DNA of 54,404 nucleotides from Candidatus Rifleibacteriota bacterium. GTDB taxonomy: Bacteria > Muiribacteriota > Ozemobacteria > Ozemobacterales > Ozemobacteraceae. The translations under genes were made by a program, and so were the position numbers. Location: positions 1 to 54,404 of the forward strand of contig JAHISQ010000150.1 in NCBI GenBank assembly GCA_018818125.1. The letters are read 5' to 3'. This document shows, piece by piece, positions 1 through 6,675 of this stretch; the stretch's first letter is position 1; the number at the start of each line of letters is the position of its first letter. The notes under the pieces are model-generated. The model did no database searches. It was not told the DNA's origin and saw only the letters and a list, made by a program, of their open reading frames with translations.

Positions 1-1
1 C

Positions 2-286
2 TCTGACGCCAGGGTTCCGGTTTATTGTAACATTGACGCTATGCCGACAACAGCGGCTGACGAGCTTAAGAATAAACTTTTGCAGCAGATCACTGGTTCT
101 GTTCGTTACGAAGATGCTGTTCAGAACATGGTTGAACACGGTGTGAGCGAATTTGTAGAGATCGGTCCCGGCAAGGTGCTGGCTGGACTCAACAAAAAGA
201 TCGTAGCAGCAATAACGACACAATTTGCATCAGATCCCATTACTCTTGAGGCACTTTGCCGGCAAACCATATCGGTTGAAATTTGA
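2..286 (+). CDS. fabD: Malonyl-CoA:ACP transacylase, C-terminal part (cut by window edge)
   Basis: This is the 3' end of a reading frame that enters from the left edge, so no start codon belongs to it here. The visible 94 residues match the end of FabD, the enzyme that moves malonyl groups from CoA to acyl carrier protein in the cytoplasm. Recognisable parts are PVYCNIDA, the segment LLQQITGSVRYEDAVQNM and the motif FVEIGPGKVLAGLNKKI, which is typical of the family's last helix-strand unit. The catalytic Ser and His lie upstream of the window. It is followed by fabG after 82 bases and heads the fab cluster here. The gap contains a TTGACA hexamer (289-294) and a short hairpin (GCTGT/ACAGC), but no convincing -10 box, so co-transcription with fabG is likely. 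Confidence 0.9.
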   Translation, partial: SDARVPVYCNIDAMPTTAADELKNKLLQQITGSVRYEDAVQNMVEHGVSEFVEIGPGKVLAGLNKKIVAAITTQFASDPITLEALCRQTISVEI

Positions 287-368
287 GCTTGACAAAAGCG
301 TTTAAAAGCTGTAAAAAACAGCCCTCTTTTATTTGATTACAACATAATCTGTATAACACGAGGTAGGC

Positions 369-1130
369 ATGAACAATTCTGAAATCAACGCAATCGAGAT
401 GCCGGTAGCTATAGTTACAGGTTCGGCTCGGGGTATAGGCCTCGAAATAGCCCGCGTTCTAGGCGAGAATGGCTATCGAATAATGCTTTCGGATATTAAT
501 GAAGCTGGTCTCGAGACTGCCAAAGCTGATCTTATCGCTGGCGACATGATCGTAGCAACCTGTGTAGCTGATGTTTCCAACGGCGAAGATGCCGAAAAAC
601 TTACTAATTCAACTATAGAGGCATTTGGTCGCATTGATTTGCTGGTTAATAATGCGGGTATTACCCGGGATGGCCTGATCATGCGTATGGATGAAAACGC
701 CTGGGATCTGGTTCTAAAGGTTAATCTCAAGGGCGCATTTTTAATGTCTAAGGCAGTCGTGCGTACAATGCTCAAACAAAAGCAGGGTGCGATAGTCAAT
801 ATTTCGTCGGTGATTGGTCTGATGGGCAACGCTGGTCAGGCCAATTATGCCGCAAGCAAAGCTGGTTTGATCGGCTTCACCAAAAGTTTTGCTAAAGAAT
901 TTGGCCGTAAAGGCATTAGAGCCAATGCGATTGCGCCAGGCTTCATCAACTCTGAGATGACAGCTGTTCTTCCCGATAAAGTCAAAGAACAGATGCTGGC
1001 CCAGATTCCCATGAACAGTTTTGGAAATCCCCGCGACGTTGCTAACGCCGTGGTTTTTCTTGCCTCAAACAAGGCATCGTACATTACAGGACAAGTACTG
1101 ACCGTCGATGGCGGCATGGTGATGTCCTAA
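369..1130 (+). CDS. fabG: 3-oxoacyl-ACP reductase
   Basis: FabG reduces 3-ketoacyl-ACP to 3-hydroxyacyl-ACP with NADPH, the first reduction of each fatty-acid elongation round. The 253-residue protein is a classical short-chain dehydrogenase: cofactor motif TGSARGIG at 17-24, NNAG at 94-97, and the catalytic set N119, S147, Y160, K164 (YAASK) with the usual spacing. The C-terminal TGQVLTVDGGMVMS is also typical. The start at 369 has a GAGG-type Shine-Dalgarno a few bases upstream. A start at codon 11 (399) would give the more usual family length of about 245 and cannot be excluded. It lies between fabD and acpP, which makes the fatty-acid assignment much firmer than for a lone SDR. Confidence 0.93.
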   Translation: MNNSEINAIEMPVAIVTGSARGIGLEIARVLGENGYRIMLSDINEAGLETAKADLIAGDMIVATCVADVSNGEDAEKLTNSTIEAFGRIDLLVNNAGITRDGLIMRMDENAWDLVLKVNLKGAFLMSKAVVRTMLKQKQGAIVNISSVIGLMGNAGQANYAASKAGLIGFTKSFAKEFGRKGIRANAIAPGFINSEMTAVLPDKVKEQMLAQIPMNSFGNPRDVANAVVFLASNKASYITGQVLTVDGGMVMS

Positions 1131-1162
1131 CTCTTTCGCAAATTCTCAGGAGGAATTTTAAC

Positions 1163-1402
1163 ATGAGTAACTATTTTGAAGAAATCAAACGAATCGTAGT
1201 AGACAAGCTCCAGGTTGATGAAAAACAGGTCGTTCTTGAAGCCAGCTTTATCGAAGATCTCGGCGCTGACAGCCTCGACACCGTAGAACTGGTAATGGAT
1301 CTCGAAGAGCACTTCGAAATTGAAATTCCCGATGAAGATGCTGAAAAACTCAGAACAGTAAAAGACGCCGTAGACTACATCACCGCTAAAAAAGGCGCTT
1401 AA
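1163..1402 (+). CDS. acpP: Acyl carrier protein
   Basis: This 79-residue acidic protein carries the growing acyl chain on a 4'-phosphopantetheine arm. The attachment serine is S37 in the motif GADSLDTVELVM, followed by the acidic helix EEHFEIEIPDEDAEKL that docks the Fab enzymes. Length and helix layout are those of a standard type II ACP. A strong AGGAGG lies about eight bases upstream of the start. The gene follows fabG by 32 bases and is followed by an intercistronic stem-loop, an arrangement often seen after acpP, where more ACP than enzyme is needed. Confidence 0.97.
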   Translation: MSNYFEEIKRIVVDKLQVDEKQVVLEASFIEDLGADSLDTVELVMDLEEHFEIEIPDEDAEKLRTVKDAVDYITAKKGA

Positions 1403-1415
1403 TATTCGCTGCTAA

Positions 1416-1442
1416 AGCCTGTTTGGCTCGGTCAGACAGGCT
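1416..1442 (+). other. Intercistronic stem-loop after acpP
   Basis: AGCCTGT (1416-1422) and ACAGGCT (1436-1442) can pair as a 7-bp stem with a 13-base loop, between the acpP stop and the fabK-like start. No T-run follows it, so it is more likely an mRNA 3'-end stabiliser or processing site than a terminator. Confidence 0.45.
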
Positions 1443-1466
1443 ATTGTCCGCTTTTGGAGACTTCAG

Positions 1467-2420
1467 GTGAAAATACTGCCACGCCTAAAAATAGGCAAAT
1501 TACAGCCAAAATACCCTTTAATGCAGGGTGGAATGGCCATCAGAGTTTCTACTGGTAAATTGGCTGGAGCTGTAGCCCGCGAGGGCGGCATCGGTCTTAT
1601 TGCCGGCTCAGGTATGGGGCTCGATGAGCTTCGCAACGAAATCGCAATTGCCAGAAGCTTTGCCAATGGCGGAATAGTTGGAATAAACACCATGGTAGCG
1701 GCTTCGGGATTTCGTGCGATCATGGAGACCGCTGCCAAGGCGGGTATTGATGTAATGATCGCTGGTGCCGGATTCTCGCGTGATATCTTTGATATCGGTC
1801 GAGAATACGATATTCCAGTCGTTCCAATCGTTTCTAGTGATAGAGTAGCCGTGTTATCGGAGAAGCTTGGTGCATCTGCTGTGGTGGTCGAAGGCTGTGA
1901 AGCCGGTGGGCACCTTGGCACAGACCGATTGGCTCGTGACATCTTTCCGGAAGTCAGAGCTGCTGTACAAATTCCTGTTCTTCTTGCCGGTGGCGTCATT
2001 GATCAGCACGATATTGTCGAGGCGTTCTCTACTACAAAGGCCGATGGTGTCCAAGTGGGGACTCGTTTTGCAGCCAGCTTTGAGGCCAATGTCGACAAGG
2101 CTTTTCATGAAGTTTATTTGAATTCCAAAAAAGGTGATGTGTTTCGAATCATGAGTCCGGTTGGGCTCTGGGGAAATGCCCTTTCCACTCCGTTTAGCGA
2201 TAAGGCTGAGCGGGGTGAGATGAAGCCACCTTCCTGTAACAGCTGTCTGAAAAAGTGTTCGAGATGTTTCTGTATAATCCAGGCGTTGATTGAGGCACGC
2301 GGCGGTAATCTTGACAAAGGTCTTGTTTTTGCAGGCGAACATGTTTATCGCATCAATGAAATTCTATCGGTAAAAGACATTTTTAACATGTTTTTTTCCG
2401 GACTTGATTATCTTGACTGA
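1467..2420 (+). CDS. fabK: FabK-like flavin-dependent enoyl-ACP reductase (nitronate monooxygenase family)
   Basis: The protein has 317 residues and a GTG start. It belongs to the FMN-dependent TIM-barrel family that includes enoyl-ACP reductase II (FabK) and nitronate monooxygenases. Visible features are the N-terminal LMQGGMAIRVSTGKLAGAVAREGGIG flavin region, EGCEAGGHLG with the family His at 149, and AGGVIDQHDI plus ADGVQVGTRF, which bind the FMN phosphate. The C-terminal tail has five cysteines (C257, C260, C264, C267, C269) followed by GLVFAGEHVYRI, a tail I associate with clostridial and related members of the family. Location between acpP and fabF argues for the last reduction step of fatty-acid elongation. 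Sequence alone does not separate FabK from a nitronate monooxygenase, and no FabI-type reductase is visible in the window. Confidence 0.78.
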   Translation: MKILPRLKIGKLQPKYPLMQGGMAIRVSTGKLAGAVAREGGIGLIAGSGMGLDELRNEIAIARSFANGGIVGINTMVAASGFRAIMETAAKAGIDVMIAGAGFSRDIFDIGREYDIPVVPIVSSDRVAVLSEKLGASAVVVEGCEAGGHLGTDRLARDIFPEVRAAVQIPVLLAGGVIDQHDIVEAFSTTKADGVQVGTRFAASFEANVDKAFHEVYLNSKKGDVFRIMSPVGLWGNALSTPFSDKAERGEMKPPSCNSCLKKCSRCFCIIQALIEARGGNLDKGLVFAGEHVYRINEILSVKDIFNMFFSGLDYLD

Positions 2421-2422
2421 AT

Positions 2423-2498
2423 AAAGGGTTGTTGCCATGCTTCGGCAAGTAGGTTAATTTTTGATTGACCTGAGGCCGTAAGTCTGGTACAACCCTTT
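2423..2498 (+). promoter_or_regulatory. Foldable multi-hairpin leader before fabF
   Basis: The space between the reductase and fabF can fold compactly. AAAGGGTTGT (2423-2432) pairs with ACAACCCTTT (2489-2498) as a 10-bp outer helix. This encloses TTGCC/GGCAA (2432-2436 with 2444-2448, sharing one base with the outer helix) and AGGTTAAT/ATTGACCT (2451-2458 with 2464-2471, one G-T pair). TTTTATAATTTATTT follows the outer helix. It could be an attenuator or cis-regulatory RNA for fabF, or simply a processing structure. A TATAAT hexamer at 2499-2504 lacks a good -35 partner. I do not recognise a known riboswitch class. Confidence 0.45.
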
Positions 2499-2544
2499 TA
2501 TAATTTATTTAGACATTTTATACAGTAATCAGGAGGACGTATAG

Positions 2545-3783
2545 ATGAAACGCGTTTTTGTCACAGGGCTGGGGGTTGTTTCCCCGATCGGTATCGGTAT
2601 CGACAACTTCACAGAAGGCCTCAGACAAGGAAAAAGCGGAGTAAGCAACATTGCTGGCTTCGACGCCTCCAGACATACTGTCCAGATTGCCGGCGAAATC
2701 AAGAATTTCGATCCCGAGCAATACATGCTTAATAAAAAAGAAATTCGGCGCCACGACCGTTATTCCCAGTTTGCCATGTCAGCTGCTGCCATGGCGGTTG
2801 AGCAAGCAGGCCTCAAAGAGAAGAATTTCGATCCGTTCCGTGCTGGTGTAACTGTTTCTACCGGTATCGGCGGTATTCATACATTCGAAACTGAGTATGA
2901 TACCTGTCTTGCCGGCGGTCCGCATCGGGTCAGCCCTTTTTTGGTGCCGATGATGATCTGTAACATCTCGGCCGGCTGTATAGCCATGGAATATGGTCTC
3001 AACGGACCAAACTTTTGCATTGTTTCAGCTTGCGCCTCAGGATTGCATGGCATCGGTGAAGCATTCTTGAAGATTGTACATGATGAGTGCGATATCATGA
3101 TCTGCGGCGGCGCCGAGGCTGCCATAACACCTCTTACAGTGGCCGGTTTTGCCAAAATGAAAGCACTGTCAACCCGTAATGATGCCCCCGAAAAAGCTTC
3201 GCGTCCGTTCGACAAGGATCGCGATGGTTTTGTCATGGGTGAAGGCTCAGGCGTGCTGGTAATTGAAAGTGAAGAGAGTGCTCGCCGACGTGGCGCCACG
3301 CCTCTGGTAGAGATAAAAGGCTATGGTGCGACAGCTGACGCCCACCATCTTACCGCTCCTCACCCGGAGGGAGAAGGCGGCTATCGAGCCATGACGAAAG
3401 CGATAAATTTTGCTAACTTCCCGATTGATCGAGTGAATTATGTTAACGCACATGGAACCAGTACTCCGATTGGCGATTTGGCAGAAATGAAGGCTGTTCG
3501 CCGGGTGTTTGGCGATAAGATTGGTAATGTAACTATCAATTCCACAAAGTCGATGATCGGTCATCTGCTCGGTGCTGCCGGTGCGGTTGGCTCGGTCGCC
3601 ACGATCGTTCAGATGCTTAATGGGTTTATACATCCTACTATAAATCTTGATAACATTGATCCTGAGTTAAGTGATCTCAATCTGACGCCTAATGTAGCCA
3701 GGGATCACCAGATCGACGGTGCCATTGTGAATTCGTTCGGCTTTGGTGGTCAGAATGCCAGCGTACTTTTCTGCAAACCCTGA
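2545..3783 (+). CDS. fabF: 3-oxoacyl-ACP synthase II (KAS II)
   Basis: FabF condenses malonyl-ACP with the growing acyl-ACP during chain elongation. The 412-residue protein has the full thiolase-fold signature and the catalytic triad at the positions seen in E. coli FabF: C163 in VSACASGLHG, H303 in NAHGTSTPIGD and H340 in KSMIGHLLGAAG. The C-terminal NSFGFGGQNASVLF is also diagnostic. A strong AGGAGG precedes the ATG by about eight bases. It is the last gene of the fab cluster and is closed by a strong terminator 20 bases downstream. Confidence 0.97.
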   Translation: MKRVFVTGLGVVSPIGIGIDNFTEGLRQGKSGVSNIAGFDASRHTVQIAGEIKNFDPEQYMLNKKEIRRHDRYSQFAMSAAAMAVEQAGLKEKNFDPFRAGVTVSTGIGGIHTFETEYDTCLAGGPHRVSPFLVPMMICNISAGCIAMEYGLNGPNFCIVSACASGLHGIGEAFLKIVHDECDIMICGGAEAAITPLTVAGFAKMKALSTRNDAPEKASRPFDKDRDGFVMGEGSGVLVIESEESARRRGATPLVEIKGYGATADAHHLTAPHPEGEGGYRAMTKAINFANFPIDRVNYVNAHGTSTPIGDLAEMKAVRRVFGDKIGNVTINSTKSMIGHLLGAAGAVGSVATIVQMLNGFIHPTINLDNIDPELSDLNLTPNVARDHQIDGAIVNSFGFGGQNASVLFCKP

Positions 3784-3802
3784 TAAAAGCGAATCTACAT
3801 CT

Positions 3803-3837
3803 TAAAAGGACTGCCGAATAATTCGGCGGTCCTTTTA
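3803..3837 (+). terminator. Rho-independent terminator of the fab cluster
   Basis: AAAAGGACTGCCGAA and TTCGGCGGTCCTTTT form a long near-perfect stem with a 3-base loop directly after the fabF stop, ending in T residues. The arms are flanked by A and T, so it may also stop transcription from the other side. Confidence 0.85.
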
Positions 3838-3895
3838 ATTACGGGTGTTTTTTTGCAATTTTTTTTTGGTTTTATGCATCCTTTCTATAAAGCGT

Positions 3896-3925
3896 TTGCA
3901 TAATCTGATTCTTTACTAGTATAAT
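3896..3925 (+). promoter_or_regulatory. Sigma-70-type promoter for spoVS
   Basis: TTGCAT (3896-3901) and a perfect TATAAT (3920-3925) are separated by 18 bases, 50 bases upstream of the spoVS start and downstream of the fab terminator. This suggests that spoVS starts its own transcription unit. Confidence 0.6.
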
Positions 3926-3974
3926 TTTGGTGTGAAGAGGTTTTCGGTCAATAAGGTCAAAGGAGAGGCTCAAA

Positions 3975-4235
3975 ATGGAAGTACTTAGAGTTGCATCAAC
4001 ATCGAATCCAAAGTCAGTAGCAGGAGCCATCGCTGCTGTCCTCGAACAGGACAAGCAGGTAGAATTGCTGGCGGTAGGAGCGGGGGCCGTGAATCAGGCA
4101 GTTAAATCTATAGCCGTGACCAGGGGATATGTAGCCCCCAAAGGTATTGAATTGGTGACGATGATAGCATTTGCAAAGATTGAGATTGATGGAAACGAAA
4201 AAACCGCTATCAAATTTCTTGTTGAAGTTCGCTGA
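3975..4235 (+). CDS. spoVS: SpoVS family protein (Alba-like)
   Basis: This 86-residue protein matches SpoVS almost end to end: MEVLRVASTSNPKSVAGAIAA, then GAGAVNQAVKSIAVTRGY, and the closing FAKIEIDGNEKTAIKFLVEVR. In Bacillus, SpoVS affects septation and coat formation during sporulation. The family also occurs in many bacteria that do not sporulate, and its Alba-like fold suggests nucleic-acid binding. AAAGGAGAGG gives a good ribosome site. It has its own promoter, and the next gene (secreted TPR protein) starts inside its 3' end, so the two are probably translationally coupled. Nothing else in the window points to sporulation, so I infer a cell-division or developmental role without being able to name it. 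Confidence 0.93.
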   Translation: MEVLRVASTSNPKSVAGAIAAVLEQDKQVELLAVGAGAVNQAVKSIAVTRGYVAPKGIELVTMIAFAKIEIDGNEKTAIKFLVEVR

Positions 4236-5751
4236 ATCTGAGTTTTTCCTGATTAAAGCAACTTACAGACGCACTGGCAGCATTTTGATGCTGGCAGTTG
4301 TCTTTTTGCTGCTGTCTGGCGTAGCAATACCGTTGCAGGCTGAGCCCGCCGAGACAAGAGTCTACGGGCTACAGCAGCGTCTTATCGATAATCCTCGCGA
4401 CATTGAAGCTCATTTGCAGCTGGCGATGGAATACAGTGTTGCTAATAACTTTGTCAAAGCAGTCGAGACTTATTTTGCACTGTTGCGCATTGATGCGGAT
4501 AATTTTCATGCCTACAACAATCTGGGCATTCTTTACCGCAAAAGTGGGCAATTTCGCGATAGTATTCACTGCTATCAGCAAGCTGCCAGAATAAACTCGG
4601 ATTCTTACTGGGTACCCTATAATATGGGCCTTTGTTATGAGGCAATGGGGCGCATGCAGGAAGCCCGTGAGAGTTACGGGCGTGCTTTGTCGCTTAATCC
4701 ATCGTTTACTCAAGCTTTGCAGCGACTTCGCAGTCTTAGCGAAACTGGTTCAAACGAAATTGTGCCGGCTCTGCCAGGCTTGTCTGAATCACAGATTTAT
4801 CTTGTTGATTCAGAGACTGGCCAGCCCCGTGTCTATTCGCCAACCGTTCCGACTCCGGCCACAGCAAAACCGGCATCTGTTAAAACAGCACCTGAGTCAG
4901 TTCCGCCTGCCGCGCCAGAAAAAATTTCTGAAAAAGTTGTCGAGCGCATAAAAAGGGAAAAAGAGGCGCGCAAGCAGTTTCGAACAACTCGCAAGGGGCC
5001 TGCTGCCGCCATATTTAATCAAGCGATGGATGCCCTTGATACTGGCAACATCGAAAAAGCCATTGAATATTATGTCAGCTGTATCATAACTGAACGCGAC
5101 TTGCTGGCTGAACCTGAAAATGGTCTGATTCGAAAGGGGCTTGAATACCTCAAGGAACGCCCGAATCGAATGCCAGACGGCATATTTTACAGGGGTTTAC
5201 TGATATTCATTTCTGGCAACCTCGAACTTGCTGTGCCTGATATGCAAAGCTACCTTGAAACAAGTCGTAGCCGTGGCAAAGATGCTAATAAGCTCTACAT
5301 GGACGAGGCCAGCCGAATTCTTGAGCGCCATGAGGCCGAAAAGGCTGCTATCGAAGCAAAAGAGCAGGAACGTGCTGCTCTGCTGGCGTCAGCTCAGAAT
5401 ATCGCAACTGAAATTCCTGAGCCTGAGCAGCCAAGAGCCAGTGACTTCGTGCTCAAGCGCATGAGCGTCGACCAGATTATTGATGAGGCTGACCGGTTGA
5501 GTCGCGAAAGCCGGTTGCAGGATGCCGTAGCGGTTCTCGAAACCGGCTTGCAGAGCGACCCAGATGATCTGCGGTTGCTCATGAAGAGCGCCAATGCATA
5601 TACTGATATGCTGCTGCTCAAAGGCGATAAGGAAGCGGGCAAGATGGCCTTAGAGCGCTTTGAAAAAGTAGTCCGGAAAGCTCCCGAAAATTCACGGGAA
5701 TCGGCTCTTGCCGGCGAAATGATTCAGGAACTAAAGAGCAGAATTCACTGA
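4189..5751 (+). CDS. Secreted or membrane-anchored TPR protein
   Basis: The frame encodes about 520 residues. It has an N-terminal hydrophobic segment (LMLAVVFLLLSGVAIPLQA) that looks like a signal peptide, then tetratricopeptide repeats (AHLQLAMEYSVANNFVKAVETYF, FHAYNNLGILYRKSGQFRDSIHCYQQA, YWVPYNMGLCYEAMGRMQEARESYGRAL). A Pro/Ala-rich linker follows, then a charged coiled-coil-like part, then a second helical-repeat block near the C-terminus. The start is uncertain: TTG 4171, ATG 4189 (chosen) and ATG 4288 are possible, and none has a strong ribosome site. The last lacks the basic n-region TYRR that a signal peptide would want. It overlaps spoVS, and its stop directly abuts the stop of the opposite-strand gene with no spacer. 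TPR proteins are scaffolds, and the partner is unknown. Confidence 0.75.
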   Translation: METKKPLSNFLLKFAESEFFLIKATYRRTGSILMLAVVFLLLSGVAIPLQAEPAETRVYGLQQRLIDNPRDIEAHLQLAMEYSVANNFVKAVETYFALLRIDADNFHAYNNLGILYRKSGQFRDSIHCYQQAARINSDSYWVPYNMGLCYEAMGRMQEARESYGRALSLNPSFTQALQRLRSLSETGSNEIVPALPGLSESQIYLVDSETGQPRVYSPTVPTPATAKPASVKTAPESVPPAAPEKISEKVVERIKREKEARKQFRTTRKGPAAAIFNQAMDALDTGNIEKAIEYYVSCIITERDLLAEPENGLIRKGLEYLKERPNRMPDGIFYRGLLIFISGNLELAVPDMQSYLETSRSRGKDANKLYMDEASRILERHEAEKAAIEAKEQERAALLASAQNIATEIPEPEQPRASDFVLKRMSVDQIIDEADRLSRESRLQDAVAVLETGLQSDPDDLRLLMKSANAYTDMLLLKGDKEAGKMALERFEKVVRKAPENSRESALAGEMIQELKSRIH

Positions 5752-6675
5752 TTACCAGCGCAGAGTATAGCCAGCCTGAAGCTGATCGTCCCAACCGTAG
5801 TCGCGATAGGTGCGCAAATTCTTGTAATAGACGAATTCCAGCGTCCAGGTTGTAGTTGCCTGAAGTCTTATTCCCATCACAAGATCCATGGTGTCTTTGT
5901 CGTCTCCGCCAAGAATTTCGCCAGCCAGCTCGCCGATCAGCGATACGTGCTCAGTCGCCTCGTAGCTCATCGCCAGACGATATAAAAAACGGTTGTCTTC
6001 GCTTTCTGAGTCGATTACTGTGCCAATTTCCAGATTGGCGGTTGCACGGTCTGTTTCTCTGGTCGTTACACATCCAAAAAGCTTCATTTCATCGCTGTTC
6101 TTTGAACCTGCTGGCAGCATGTTTGACGGGTTGCCTGTGGTTATGCCCATTACAACACCATAGGCAAAACGGTAATAACTTTTATCAGGCAGGTATGTCG
6201 CTTTCCAGCCCAGTCGCATGTTGCCAAGTCCGGTATTGCTCTTTGCATAGCCGCCAAAAGTTCTTGGAGCACTGAGATCCCAGTCGTGTAAAGGTACTGT
6301 GACTGCCCATTCCGCCCATTTGCCGATCCAGGTTAATGAGCTTTCAAAAGATGATACCGAGCCTGCTTCGTCAGAATGAAAACCCATGCCGCGGCTCGAT
6401 GTTAATTTATGATATTTGTAGCGTGAGCTCAATATCAGTTGCTCAGCCTCGAACAGGTCAGCCGTATTGCTGACAAAAAATCCGCCCAGCCCTTCGCTAT
6501 TGACTGCATTTCGTGGCGATAGCTTGAAAATGCTTTTGGCCTTGGCTATTGTCGGCGACTTATAATCTGCGACCGAGTAGATTTCGTAGCCGGAGGGGTC
6601 ATATGCAAAAACGCCTGTGTTAATCAATATGAAAAGAGCTAACAGTATTATTTTTACATCAGAGGTTTTTAACAA
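5752..6675 (-). CDS. Secreted beta-barrel-like protein (putative outer-membrane protein)
   Basis: The protein has 307 residues, and I do not recognise a named family. It has an N-terminal signal peptide (KIILLALFILINTGVFA), then long alternating polar/hydrophobic strands such as WAEWAVTVPLHDWD, YYRFAYGVVMGITTG, FLYRLAMSYEATEHVSLIGEL and TTWTLEFVYYKNL, ending in a terminal Trp (LQAGYTLRW). That pattern suggests an outer-membrane beta-barrel with the C-terminal aromatic signal for BAM insertion. The start is a TTG at 6675, overlapping the upstream TPR gene by 17 bases, with GAGAGG about ten bases before it. No ATG lies in frame nearby. Co-transcription with the giant TPR gene suggests an envelope assembly in which this is the membrane component. 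That is inference from context. Confidence 0.7.
   Translation of the reverse strand: MLKTSDVKIILLALFILINTGVFAYDPSGYEIYSVADYKSPTIAKAKSIFKLSPRNAVNSEGLGGFFVSNTADLFEAEQLILSSRYKYHKLTSSRGMGFHSDEAGSVSSFESSLTWIGKWAEWAVTVPLHDWDLSAPRTFGGYAKSNTGLGNMRLGWKATYLPDKSYYRFAYGVVMGITTGNPSNMLPAGSKNSDEMKLFGCVTTRETDRATANLEIGTVIDSESEDNRFLYRLAMSYEATEHVSLIGELAGEILGGDDKDTMDLVMGIRLQATTTWTLEFVYYKNLRTYRDYGWDDQLQAGYTLRW

Noticed and set aside
11..360. TTGACA (289-294) as a promoter between fabD and fabG
   Set aside because: The -10 position at the correct spacing reads TAAAAA, and the nearby TATAAC pairs with no -35 at proper distance. Read-through from fabD is simpler.
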